Shown here piece by piece: positions 44,401-54,969 of a stretch of DNA of 64,000 nucleotides. Where the stretch lies: contig SJRY01000310.1 in assembly GCA_011319805.1 (NCBI GenBank), positions 1 through 64,000 of the forward strand, given 5' to 3'. The notes beneath the pieces are model-generated. The model ran no database searches. It had not been told where the DNA came from and saw only the letters and a list, made by a program, of their open reading frames with translations. This DNA is from Macrocybe gigantea. Its lineage: Eukaryota; Basidiomycota; Agaricomycetes; Agaricales; Callistosporiaceae. The translations under genes and the position numbers were made by a program. Each line of letters opens with the position of its first letter. The first letter of the stretch is position 1.

Positions 44401-45328
44401 CAAACACTTACCCAGTGTTCGACCCAGCATGATTGCTCTTATGTGAGTAGTGATGGCTCCGTGCCTGCGAAAGCAGAAGTGCCATTTAAGCAGTCTGTGT
44501 CAGCTTCGCGTGTTTATCGCGAGGGCAGGCTGGTTTCGAAATTCGTCAGCCTGTTGGCAAATCAACGAGCGATGATGCCGAGCTTATTGGATTGCGAATG
44601 GCAATCCAAAAGGCTATCACACAAGATGGAGTTGACTCCATCGTGTGCTTTCTGGATTCGATGAATGCGATTAATCGCATCATCGATTGCAATCCCCACT
44701 CTGTGCAGTCGCATTCTATTGCACTTTGTAGATCATTGAAAGCTTGGCTCTCAGAGTCCGAGCAGCGCCGGATTGAATTCTGGCACGTCCCTTCCAAATG
44801 GAAGTGGGCAATACAAGTCGAGGCTCACGAGTTCGCTCGAAGCCTGAACGTTCCTCTGGGCTTCATCCCCTTTATACCACCGATGGCCTTCGAAGGGAGG
44901 CAGATGATGATATGCATAGCACTTGGTTCCAGAATTCTGGGAACAAGAAATATATTGGTGCTTCCACTTTTCGTTTTCACGAAGCAGGAAAGCCAAATTC
45001 CTATGAACGCCCCTCTCGGAAGAGAATGGGCTTCATGAAGTTAGTGACAGATAATGAGCTTTACGCTCGCTGCTCACGTCTTGCATGCGGCCACGCTCCG
45101 ATCAATGCGTATCGGGCACGGTTTAATTTTGTCGAGAGCGATTTATGCTCTTGCGGACGAGGGGCTGAGGACTCCGTCCACGTCATGACTCAGTGCCGTA
45201 ACTGGCACAGACCAACCGAACGCCAGTTTGACGCCTTTGTGCGTCACTGGTTCATTAAGTACCTGACATCTAATAAGGCTGCAGGCTTTCATTCCGGATC
45301 CAGGCGGCGGGTGACTGCCGTTCTGTAG
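41415..45328 (+). pseudogene. LINE L7 ORF2: endonuclease, RT, RNase H
   Basis: Starts MSVSSGSAASAVV at the ATGA overlap. Endonuclease: FSQNVNRK, FFQEPAWNL, GDFNCHYELW, SVIDLMFIPIDS, SDHVPLSLVLDV, with indels near 41690, 41783 and 41986. RT: IPKPGKPAYDTPKAF, TGA at 43062-43064 (CGA expected, shared with L9), AFDVAQYFPSL, GVGQGSALSPVL, a deletion at LKL near 43452 (also in L9), and FVDDGLII. RNase H: YVSSDGSVP, a base lost near 44536, FLDSMNAI near 44652, and CSCGRGAEDSVHVMTQC. A two-base loss near 45285 removes the normal end. Confidence 0.92.
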
Positions 45329-45710
45329 CGGAGATCGTCCGGGGCAACCTGGACAATCTTAAAACAGTTGGGTCAGTGACCGAAGCACTGACCAAGCGGT
45401 ATGCGAATCGCAAACTCTGCAACAGCATTGTTATAGGTCCTTTTGGACCTTTTACGTGGAATTGACCACAGCCGGCCCTCTGGGGTTGGGGGACAGTGCT
45501 CGAGCGAGTGAGTATGCGTGAGCTCGAGTCCCATAGCTCGAGCGCGGGCACGAGAGAACAGGGCAGTGCAGCCCTCTATGTATCTCCCTTCAGTCTGGTT
45601 TGCCTCGGACTAGTCATATTTATAGTAGGTACCTTGGTGTATTTACAAGCGGACTGCCACTGTGCACCGCTATATAAATTGTTGAATTAAAAAAAAAAAA
45701 AAAAAAAAAA
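45329..45710 (+). other. L7 3' UTR and A tail
   Basis: Contains hairpin AGGTCC-TTTT-GGACCT (45435-45450) and ends CTATATAAATTGTTGAATT followed by 22 A. The loop differs from L0/L1 (TTTT against TCTT) while the stem is unchanged. Confidence 0.8.
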
Positions 45711-45819
45711 GATCCCCTGCTCCACCCCCAGCTCACTCTGGAGACAGGAGCCTCCTCTTTCAAGGTGGCGACGGCCTTATGGACACTGACGACACTGGCC
45801 CTTCTAACACTGGCGGGTC
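45711..45819 (+). repeat. Inverted repeat flank, left arm (LINE ORF1 N-terminus)
   Basis: 109 bp directly after the A tail of L7 are the reverse complement of 48506-48614, the DNA directly before the poly(T) of L9, with very few differences. It encodes ORF1 sequence (LLFQGGDGLMDTDDTGPSN over two frames). At 45820 it breaks into minus-strand ORF2 sequence of L8. Confidence 0.88.
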
Positions 45820-45892
45820 TCAGAGCAGTGCTGGTTCCACCAACCTTTGCTCCATTTGAAAGCTTGCATTCCTTAGAATGAAGGTTCCAAGC

Positions 45893-46845
45893 TCAGTCAA
45901 TAGCCTTCGAGAGTGTTAGCAAGACACTTTCGAGGTCATTGTTAGTCTCGATAGGGACTATGTCCATCCCGAGAAGATCAGCAGCAATGTCAGAGATAAA
46001 CTCTGGCACACTATCTTTGCTTAGCGTTCGATGCCGGACAGATAAGTCAAGCAGGGGAACGTCCAATACAAGTGACAGCAGAGCATGGTCCGATGTCAAC
46101 TTGAGCACATCAAGAATGCGAGGATGACAATCCACACTATCAATGGGGATGAACATCAAATCAATAACCGAGGGCCGGAGCTCGGGGTTATGTGAAATGA
46201 ACGTCGGCCCAGGGTTACTGGATTCCGACCATTCTAGACCGAGATCAAGAGCTGCATTACACAGCATCTCTCCTCGAGAACGCTGCGAATTATGAACTCC
46301 ATCCCAGAGTTCATAATGACAATTGAAGTCCCCTCCGAGGTAAATCAAGTTGGGGAAATCGGGATGCTCCGCACAATCATGCAGGAGACGGATGGCACTA
46401 GTGTCCACATCAGAATAGGCATTAGCGAGAAAGAGAGGCTCGCCAGGGGTGGCAAAGCTAACAATCATAAGATCGGGACTATCAACTAGGTCACGACGAA
46501 GGGATGGACGCAGGCGATGAAGCCTGTTATGTACATAGGCCATAACCCGAGGAGGATCCTCGAGAGATGATCAGCGGACAATGCAGGTCCAGTCTGGATG
46601 AGTGGGACCACCAATTACTACCTCACCCTCAACATTGTGGGCAGACAGAGCGTGTCTTATGAGATTCCAAGCAGGTTCTTGGAAAAACAGAATATCATAA
46701 TCCCTCCCGAGAGTAGAGAGGAGCATGTCCATGTGTACATATTTTCTATTTACATTTTGAGAGAAAATACGAAAAGAAGAAATCAATGAGCGTCCCTTTG
46801 AACCGGGACTACAGCCGAGGCTGCACTACCTGAGGAGACACTCAT
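45893..46845 (-). pseudogene. LINE L8 ORF2, endonuclease only
   Basis: From ATG 46845, in pieces: ISSFRIFSQNVNRKY and FFQEPAWNL (46571-46786), a TGA near 46570, then 45893-46543 with GDFNCHYELW, SVIDLMFIPIDS and SDHALLSLVLDV. A TGA stands near 45893 at the AID/RAW boundary, where CGA is expected. Confidence 0.85.
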
Positions 46846-48614
46846 GATGCGTCGGCCTCCGCATTACGCTGCGGGGAGGCATTAGGATGATTGTTACCTG
46901 ATCGTTTGCAATCACGTACCAGCTTGTAGTGTTCCTTGATCCAATCTGGATCAAAGCGATTTTTCCAGAAGGGACACTTCCGGTCGTCAGTGGAGTGGTC
47001 TCGGCTGCAGCTGAGATACTTGGGAGGATGAGGACAGGGCTGGCCTGCAGGCGTAGCCTCACGAGGAGGGTTGGCCTTGGGTCGTGCCTTACAGCAGGAT
47101 GCCAGGGTGTGGTGATGTTCTTTTCTGTGGGATTCCCCACAGAGCGGACAGTGAAGGGACTGCTGGTTGCACTTAAGAGCTGAGTGCCCCCAGCGCCAAC
47201 AATGTTCGCAGAGAGAAACTCCTGGCGAAGAAAGAGCGGCCTTGAATCGGCAACGCCAGTTCCTGACCATGACGGTGCAATTGTCCAGAGCTTTAACGTT
47301 CTGGCCAGTTGACGTGTCTTCGATGTTGAACCAGACGGTTGCAGTATCGGAATTTTAGAGTTGCGCATAACACGCGGAACTCCAATGAGAGTGATGAGAT
47401 CCGAGAACGAAGAATCTCGGAGAATCTCATAAGCTTGTCGAGCAGTGATAATACTGCCATCGGCGTTGAAGTAGGGCACGTCGAGCAGTTTCAAATAGGA
47501 AATGCTTGTCGGAATGGCGAGCTCGACAGTAGAGCCTGCCGGAGCACAGCGGAGAGCAGCCTCGTGCAAAATGCTGAGGTTCTTTGGAGAAGCCACCCTC
47601 GTCATCAAGCAGGAGAACGAGGAGGCGGAGTGATCCTGGATGGATTCGCAGTGAATCCAGGACTTGCCAGTGGTCAACGCCCTATTAAGGGCATTCAGGA
47701 GAGCTCCAGCGGCAATGGAATCGTTGTCACCTGGGAAAGAGTAACTGACCCGGACATTACGCCGGGACGGTCCATGAGAGGTAGACTTCGCCTTCTTCTT
47801 GGGCAGTCCCGATGGCTCCCCGGTTGCTTCCTTTTGCAAGGAGACAATCTTCTCAGCAGGAAGGTGTGGAAAGGTTTTTGCCAGGGCTACAATAGCCTCA
47901 GCGGGAGTATTGGCCGGTTGGGCCAAGGCTTGTGCATAAGAGCGCTTGCCGGAAGATGGGCGAGTAGCCCTATTGACTGGGGGGGCGGTCCACGTCCAGG
48001 GGTCTGGGAACGGATCGCGCGCGAGGGGGTGGAGGAGGGCGGTTCGGTTCTGAGCTGGTCTCGGAGGGGAGCGCCCTGATTCGAACGAGAGTCCTCCGGT
48101 CACACAGTACCAGAAGGAGAGTGGTGAGTGGCAGGGTCAGCAAAGTGGGTCGACTTCCCGCGCGAGGGAAGGTGTGCGCTGACAATTTCCTGCAAGCACG
48201 CTCTGAGATGGTGTTGAGGTCCCTCGAGCATAGGGACAGAGAACATGTTAACATCGCCAGCGGTAGCAACAAGTGCTGCAATACCCTCAGCGATGGCGTA
48301 CTGATAGCCTGCCGGGATGGAGACAGAGGCTTTACCAACTTTGAGGATCCAGTCCTTGATGGCAGCGAGAGATTCAGTAGCGGCCTTCGCTTCACCGTGA
48401 AGAAACCGATGCCCTTCTGGAAAGATCGCTATCCCGATAGCATTGTCATTGTAAGCTGCCTCAGTGGACAGCATCGACGGAGAGGGGGGCACAGTGGGTT
48501 CAGCAGACCTGCCAGTGTTAGAAGGGCCAGTGTCGTCAGTGTCCATAAGGCCGTCGCCACCTTGAAAGAGGAGGCTCCTGTCTCCAGAGTGAGCTGGGGG
48601 TGGAGCAGGGGATC
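46842..48614 (-). pseudogene. LINE L8 ORF1, frameshifted
   Basis: MDTDDTGPSNTGRSAEPTV opens the readable part (48546). Breaks lie near 48100, 47990 and 47355. The C-terminus has CEHCWRWGHSALKC, CPLCGESH and CSRDHSTDDRKC (46842-47270) and ends EADAS. Confidence 0.87.
48506..48614 (-). repeat. Inverted repeat flank, right arm
   Basis: The partner of 45711-45819. It is contiguous with L8 ORF1, so this side is the original context; the left arm is a copy fused to unrelated orientation. Confidence 0.86.
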
Positions 48615-49012
48615 TTTTTTTTTTTTTTTTTTTTTTTTAATTCAACAATTTATATAGCGGTGCACGGTGGCAGTCCGCTTGTAAATACACCAAGGTACCT
48701 ACTATAAATACGACTAGTCCGAGGCAAACCAGACTGAAGGGAGATACATAGAGGGCTGCACTGCCCTGTTCTCTCGTGCCCGCGCTCGAGCTATGGGACT
48801 CGAGCTCACGCATACTCACTCGCTCGAGCACTGTCCCCCAACCCCAGAGGGCCGGCTGTGGTCAATTCCACGTAAAAGGTCCAAAAGGACCTATAACAAT
48901 GCTGTTGCAGAGTTTGCGATTCGCATACCGCTTGGTCAGTGCTTCGGTCACTGACCCAACTGTTTTAAGATTGTCCAGGTTGCCCCGGACGATCTCCGCT
49001 ACAGAACGGCAG

Positions 49013-52000
49013 TCACCCGCCGCCTGGATCCGGAATGAAAGCACCTGCAGCCTTATTAGATGTCAGGTACTTAATGAACCAGTGACGCACAAAGGCGTCA
49101 AACTGGCGTTCGGTTGGTCTGTGCCAGTTACGGCACTGAGTCATGACGTGGACGGAGTCCTCAGCCCCTCGTCCGCAAGAGCATAAATCGCTCTCGACAA
49201 AATTAAACCGTGCCCGATACGCATTGATCGGAGCGTGGCCGCATGCAAGACGTGAGCAGCGAGCGTAAAGCTCATTATCTGTCACTAACTTCATGAAGCC
49301 CATTCTCTTCCGAGAGGGGCGTTCATAGGAATTTGGCTTTCCTGCTTCGTGAAAACGAAAAGTGGAAGCACCAATATATTTCTTGTTCCCAGAATTCTGG
49401 AACCAAGTGCTATGCATATCATCGTCTGCCTCCCTTCGAAGGCCATCGGTGGTATAAAGGGGATGAAGCCCCAGAGGAACGTTCAGGCTTCGAGCGAACT
49501 CGTGAGCCTCGACTTGTATTGCCCACTTCCATTTGGAAGGGACGTGCCAGAATTCAATCCGGCGCTGCTCGGACTCTGAGAGCCAAGCTTTCAATGATCT
49601 ACAAAGTGCAATAGAATGCGACTGCACAGAGTGGGGATTGCAATCGATGATGCGATTAATCGCATTCATCGAATCCAGAAAGCACACGATGGAGTCAACT
49701 CCATCTTGTGTGATAGCCTTTTGGATTGCCATTCGCAATCCAATAAGCTCGGCATCATCGCTCGTTGATTTGCCAACAGGCTGACGAATTTCGAACACCA
49801 GCCTGCCCTCGCGATAAACACGCGAAGCTGACACAGACTGCTTAAATGGCACTTCTGCTTTCGCAGGCACGGAGCCATCACTACTCACATAAGAGCAATC
49901 ATGCTGGGTCGAACACTGGGTAAGTGTTTGATCCAGCGATGCACGATAAGCCTTGACCGAGTCCTCGTCTCGGCCAAGTAACTTATGAATCTCAAAGCGA
50001 CTGTCAAACTCATCGACAAGCCCTGCCCGGGTTATTTGCATCCGCAAAATAATCCGTGGTTAGAAAGAGTGGTGGTTTCAGATCCACCAAATCCTTGAGT
50101 GGGGACTTAAGCGCAGCACGCTGTCTGTCTGACAAAGAAGCGAGATTTCTCACTTTAGATGGGTCGCCCCCAGACGAGGCGGGCGTACTAATTGACCTGA
50201 GAGCATGCCTCAGATTGGAATTGGCGAGGCGGGCAGAGGACCCGACCTTCAGCCTTTGGATGAACCCGCCGATGGGTTCGACGCAGGCCATTGTCTCAGC
50301 CGCACCCTCGGGAGTAGTGCGAAACTGTCCATTGATCCAGATGCAAGCTTTACGCTGCATCTGGCGTAGTTGTTTCAACAGTGCGACATTACGCATGCCA
50401 TTGAAGTTCCATAATAAACAGCCGTACGTTGCGATGGGACGCGCGCACGACAAGTAGAGAATGCGTTTCTGCTGAGGGGATAAGCCCCGAACAGAATTGC
50501 CCAACATCTGAAAGGCTCTGGCAGTAGTCAAGGCCTTCGTAGCATAGAATCGAACATGCTCCTTAAAAGAGAGGCGCGCGTCCAAAAAGAAACCAAGGTA
50601 TCGCCAGACATCCTTGGGTCGAAGCGGGTATTGCCCGTAAATGGAGCAAAGCCCAAGTCAATAGACGGACGAGGGTCCATACTATTGCGCGAAAAGTGCT
50701 GTAGTTCAGTCTTGTTGTGTTCTACAACAAGGCCGAAGTCAGTGAAGAGGTTATGCACAGAGGCATAAGCCCTCTGCAGTTTCGGAACATTGTCCGATGT
50801 GGATCTGGACTGAGCGATGATCAGTCCGTCATCGACGAATGACATGATTACTGGCATATCACCAGCTTTCTGGTAAGTTTCAGTACCGGTGCCAAGTAAA
50901 GCACTGACAATACTGGGGAGAGTGCAGAGCCTTGACCAACTCCCACGTCGGCCTCGAACTCTGGAGAGATGGCACTACGCCAGGCATAAGAAGTTTTGCG
51001 CCCAACGAGGTATGATTCAAAGAACTTTGACACCTGTGGTGCAAAGCCTCCGTGTTGAAGAATCTTCACCAACATACGATGGTTGAGTGAAGGAAAATAC
51101 TGAGCGACATCGAAAGCGATGACACTCGTTTTAAATCCCTTAGACCACCCCTGACGGATAATATGGGTAAGGAAGACCCCAGCATCCTCAGTTGAGTTCT
51201 GACGGATGCCGCCGAACTGCTTCGGATCGAAGACAGCAAATTTCGTCGCTTCGTACTGCATACGTCACGCTAGCATCTTCTCGACGAGCTTGCCGAGGGT
51301 ATTCAAAAGCACAATCGGATGAAAGGCTTTCGGGGTATCATATGCAGGTTTGCCAGGTTTCGGAATGATCACTGACAAACTCTGCTTGAAGTAAGAGGGC
51401 CAGTGCCCCAAATCCAGACATGCGTTTGCAATGTTCAAGATGAATGCAGCTATGTGAGGAAATTTCACCAGCTGTTTGATGTGGCTCCACAGATGGTCTG
51501 GTCCTGGTGCAGACGTATTGCTACAGGGCTCTAAGGACTCTCGGAGCTCGGCAGCAGAGAACGGGACCCAGTCCCGTACTGGATGCGCTTCAAGATCATT
51601 GAGGCGATCCAAATTAACTGTGCGATCAGATGCAGCATTATAAGACTTATCAAGCGCATTCCAAAGCGCTTCGATAGAATTACAAGGCTGTCCCTGGAAC
51701 GAGATAGCTTCATAGTCAGGTAGGGGTCTCTGCTTTGTCCATGCAGCTAAATCCCATGGACGACGAGACTTTTCTGCAACCTCCCTGATCCGTTGATCAA
51801 AGAAGGCGCGCTTAGCATCTTTGACAGCTCGCCGCCAGATGCGATGATCTCTTTCAGACCGGGTTTGTCTGAAAGTATCAAGAGTCTCAGAGCAGTGTTG
51901 GTTCCACCAACCCTTGCTCCGTTTTGAGAGCTTGCATTCCCTAGAATGGAGATTCCAAGCTCGATCAATGGCCTTTGATAGTGTCCACAAGACGCTCTCG

Positions 52001-52914
52001 AGGTCGTTATTAGTCTCGATAGGGACAATGTCCATTCCGAGAAGATCACCGGCAATGTCGGATATAAACTCCGGTATGCTGTCCTTACTTAACGTTCATC
52101 GCTGGACGGATAGGTCTAGCAGAGGAACATCCAATACAAGTGACAATGGGACATGGTCCGATGTCAGCTTGAGCGCATCAATCATGCGAGGATGGCAATC
52201 CCCACTATCAATAGGGATGAACATCAAGTCAATAACCGAGGGCCGAAGCTCGGGGTTATGTGAAATGAAAGTTGGCCCAGGGTTGCTAGGTTCCGACCAT
52301 TCCAGACCGAGATCGAGAGCTGCATTACACAGCATCTCCCCTCGAGACCGCTGTGAATTATGAACTCTATCCCAGAGTTCATAATGACAATTGAAATCCC
52401 CTCCGAGATAAACTAAGTTGGGGAAGTCGGGGCGCTCAGCACAATCATGCAAAAGACGAATCGCACTAGCATCTACATCAGAGTAGGCATTAGCGAGAAA
52501 GAGTGGCTCGCCAGGGGTGGCGAAGCTAACAATCATAAGATCGCGACTATCAACTAGGTCACGACGAAGGGATGGATGCAGGCGATGAAGCCTGTTATGT
52601 ACATAGGCCATGACCCGAGGAGGGTCCTCAAGAGATGAGCGGTGAACGATACAGGTCCAATCTGGATGAGTGGGACCACCGATTACTGCCTTGCCCTCGA
52701 CGTTGAGGGCAGACAGAGCATGTCTTATGAGATTCCAAGCAGGTTCTTGGAAAAACAGAATATCATAATCCCTCCCGAGAGTAGAGAGGAGCATGTCCAT
52801 GTGTACATATTTTCTATTTACATTCTGAGAGAAAATACGAAGAGATGAAATCAATGAGCGTCCCCTTGAACCAGGGACCACAGCCGAGGCTGCACTACCT
52901 GAGGAGACACTCAT
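49013..52914 (-). pseudogene. LINE L9 ORF2: endonuclease, RT, RNase H
   Basis: Endonuclease is open over 272 codons (52096-52914): MSVSSGSAASAVV, FFQEPAWNL, GDFNCHYELW, SVIDLMFIPIDS, SDHVPLSL, then TGA after VQR. RT is open from 52035 with two bases lost near 51489, then TGA at 51265 after VEKMLA. It resumes at 51261 with AFDVAQYFPSL, GVGQGSALSPVL, a shared deletion near 50876, FVDDGLII and a one-base loss near 50627. RNase H (49013-50047) is intact: YVSSDGSVP, AELIGL, FLDSMNAI, CSCGRGAEDSVHVMTQC. Confidence 0.92.
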
Positions 52915-54773
52915 GATGCGTCGGCCTCCGCATTACGCTGCGGGGAGGCATTAGGATAATTGCTACCTGATCGTTTGCGATCACGTACCAGCTTATAATG
53001 TTCCTTGATCCAATCTGGATCAAAGTGATTTTTCCAGAAGGGACACTTCCGGTTGTCAGTGGAGTGGTCTCGGCCACAGCTGAGACACTTAGGAGGATGA
53101 GGGCAGGGCTGGCCCGCTGGAGTAGCCTCACGAGGAGGGTTAGCCTTGGGTTGAGCTTTGCAGCAAGACGCCAGGGTGCAATGGTGTTCCTTTCTGTGAG
53201 ATTCCCCACAGATCGGGCAGTGAAGAGATTGCTGGTTGCACTTCAATGCAGAGTGCCCCCGCCAGCAGCGTTCGCAAAGAGGAACTCCCGGCGAAGAGAG
53301 AGCGGCCTTGAATCGGCAACGCCAATTCCTGACCATAACTGTACAATTGTCCAGAGCCTTTATGTTCTGGCCAGTTGACGTGTCTTCGATGTTGAACCAG
53401 ACGGTTGCAGTATCGGAATTCTTGGAGTTGCGCATGACACGCGGTACCCCAACGAGAGTAATGAGATCCGAGAAGGAGGAGTCTTGGAGAATCTCGTAAG
53501 CCTGCCGGGCAGTGATAATACTACCATCGGCATTGAAATAGGGAACGTCGAGCAGTTTCAAATAAGAAACGCTCGTCGGGATTGCGAGCTCGACAGTAGA
53601 TCCTGCCGGAGCACAGCGGAGAGCGGCCTCACGCAAAATGCTGAGGTCCTTCGGAGAAGCCACCCTCGTCATCAAGCAAGAGAATGAGGAGGCGGAATGA
53701 TCCTGGATAGATTCGCATCGAATCCAGGACTTACCAGTGGTCAATGCCCTATTAAGGGCATTAAGGAGAGCTCCGGCGGCAACAGAATCGTTGTCAGCCG
53801 GAAAAGAGTAACTGACCCGGACGTTACGACGGGACGGTCTGTGAGAGGTGGACTTCGCCTTCTTCTTAGGCGGTCCTGATGACTCCCCGGTTGCTTCCTT
53901 TTGCAAGGAAACAATCTTCTCAGCAGGGAGGTGTGGAAATGTTTTGGCCAGAGCTACGATAGCTTCGGCGGGAGTATTGGCCGGTTGGGCCAAGGCTTGC
54001 GCATAAGAGCGCTTGCCGGAAGATGGGCGAGTAGCCCTATTGACCGGGGGGGGCGGTCCACGTCCAGGAGTCCGGGATCGAGATCACGCGCGAGGGGGTG
54101 GAGGAGGGCGGTTAGGGTTCCGAGCCGGCCTCGGAGGGGGAGCGCCCTGATTCGAACGAGAGTCCTCCGGTCGCACAGTACCGGAAGGAGAGTGGTGAGT
54201 GGCAGGATCGGCAAAGCGGGTCGACTTCCCGTGACTAGGAAGGTGCATGTTTACAATACTCTGCAAGCGCGCACCGAGTTGATGCTGAGGTCCCTCCAAT
54301 GTAGGGACGGAAAACATGTTAACATCGCCAGCAGTAGCGACCAAGGCCGCAATACCCTCAGCGATGGCAAACTGGTAGCCCGCCGGAATGGAGACAGAGG
54401 CTTTGCCCACCTTAAGGATCCAATCCTTGAGGGCAGCGAGGGACTCGGTAGCGGCCTTCGCTTCACCGTGAAGGAACCGATGCCCTTCTGGAAAGATCGC
54501 TATCCTGATAGAATTGTCATTGTAAGCTGCCTCAGTGGACAGCATCGACGGAGAAGGGGGCACAGTGGGTTCGGCAGACCCGCCAGTGTTAGAAGGGCCA
54601 GCGTTGTCGGTGTCCATAAGGCCATCGCCGCTTTGAAAGAGGAGGCTCTTGTCTCCAGAGCGAGCTGGGGGTGGAGCAGAGGATCGAGAAGGACCAGAGG
54701 AGGTCCGACCCGGGTGGGGATTTAGCGGTGGAGGTCCACCGCCGCTGACAATGTTGAGCGGATCGTCACTCAT
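52911..54773 (-). pseudogene. LINE L9 ORF1, nearly intact, mosaic
   Basis: N-terminal part open from MSDDPLNIVSGGG (54773) to a TGA near 54086 (CGA expected). The second part, 52911-53993, is open over 360 codons and holds GKSWIRCESIQDHSASSF, CERCWR-GHSALKC (one codon lost near 53261, shortening the first knuckle), CPICGESH and CLSCGRDHSTDNRKC. Ends EADAS. Confidence 0.9.
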
Positions 54774-54969
54774 CGAAGAACTCTAATAAATCGGTGGATT
54801 TTCAGCCGATTTTCGCGATTTTAGAAACGGGGAGTGCTCAAGGATATAGGTATCCGGATCTGCAACCTGATCGAAGATCGTCCCAAGTGTCGTCACCGTA
54901 GAACAAGGAGTGCGATTTGTGAGAGTTATTTACAGTTGTTTACAAGTGGGAGTTGTGGAAAGAGAAGCG
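54774..54969 (-). promoter_or_regulatory. LINE 5' UTR (L9)
   Basis: The same 196-bp leader as in L1 and L7, including the AAATCGG...CCGATTT stem just before the ORF1 ATG. Confidence 0.62.

Larger units (their letters stand above)
39366..45710 (+). mobile_element. LINE L7, full length
   Basis: 5' terminus CGCTTCTCTTTCC at 39366, ORF1, ORF2, 3' UTR and a 22-nt A tail (45689-45710), 6345 bp. The 3' part (from about 40430) is nearly identical to minus-strand L9, and the identity runs past the tail into 109 bp of flank. Many one-base indels and one shared TGA inactivate it. Confidence 0.93.
45820..48614 (-). mobile_element. LINE L8: ORF1 and endonuclease, both ends cut
   Basis: Minus strand. From ORF1 N-terminus (48614) through the ATGA overlap (46845) and the endonuclease to the start of RT (about 45820, WNQHCSET region). 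It is flanked by the 3' ends of L7 and L9, both pointing inward. The subfamily is the one of L13 (DVDTSAIRLLHDCAEHPDF, IDSVDCHPRILDVLK). Confidence 0.88.
48615..54969 (-). mobile_element. LINE L9, full length
   Basis: From CGCTTCTCTTTCC at 54969 to a 24-nt tail (48615-48638). Its ORF2 and ORF1 C-terminal half match L7 closely, but the ORF1 N-terminus and leader belong to another subfamily (MSDDPLNIVSGGG, SNTGGSAEPTVPP). It is thus a mosaic, with a switch near 53900-54000. The 5' flank is L10, the 3' flank L8; the two flanks do not form a target duplication. Confidence 0.92.
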
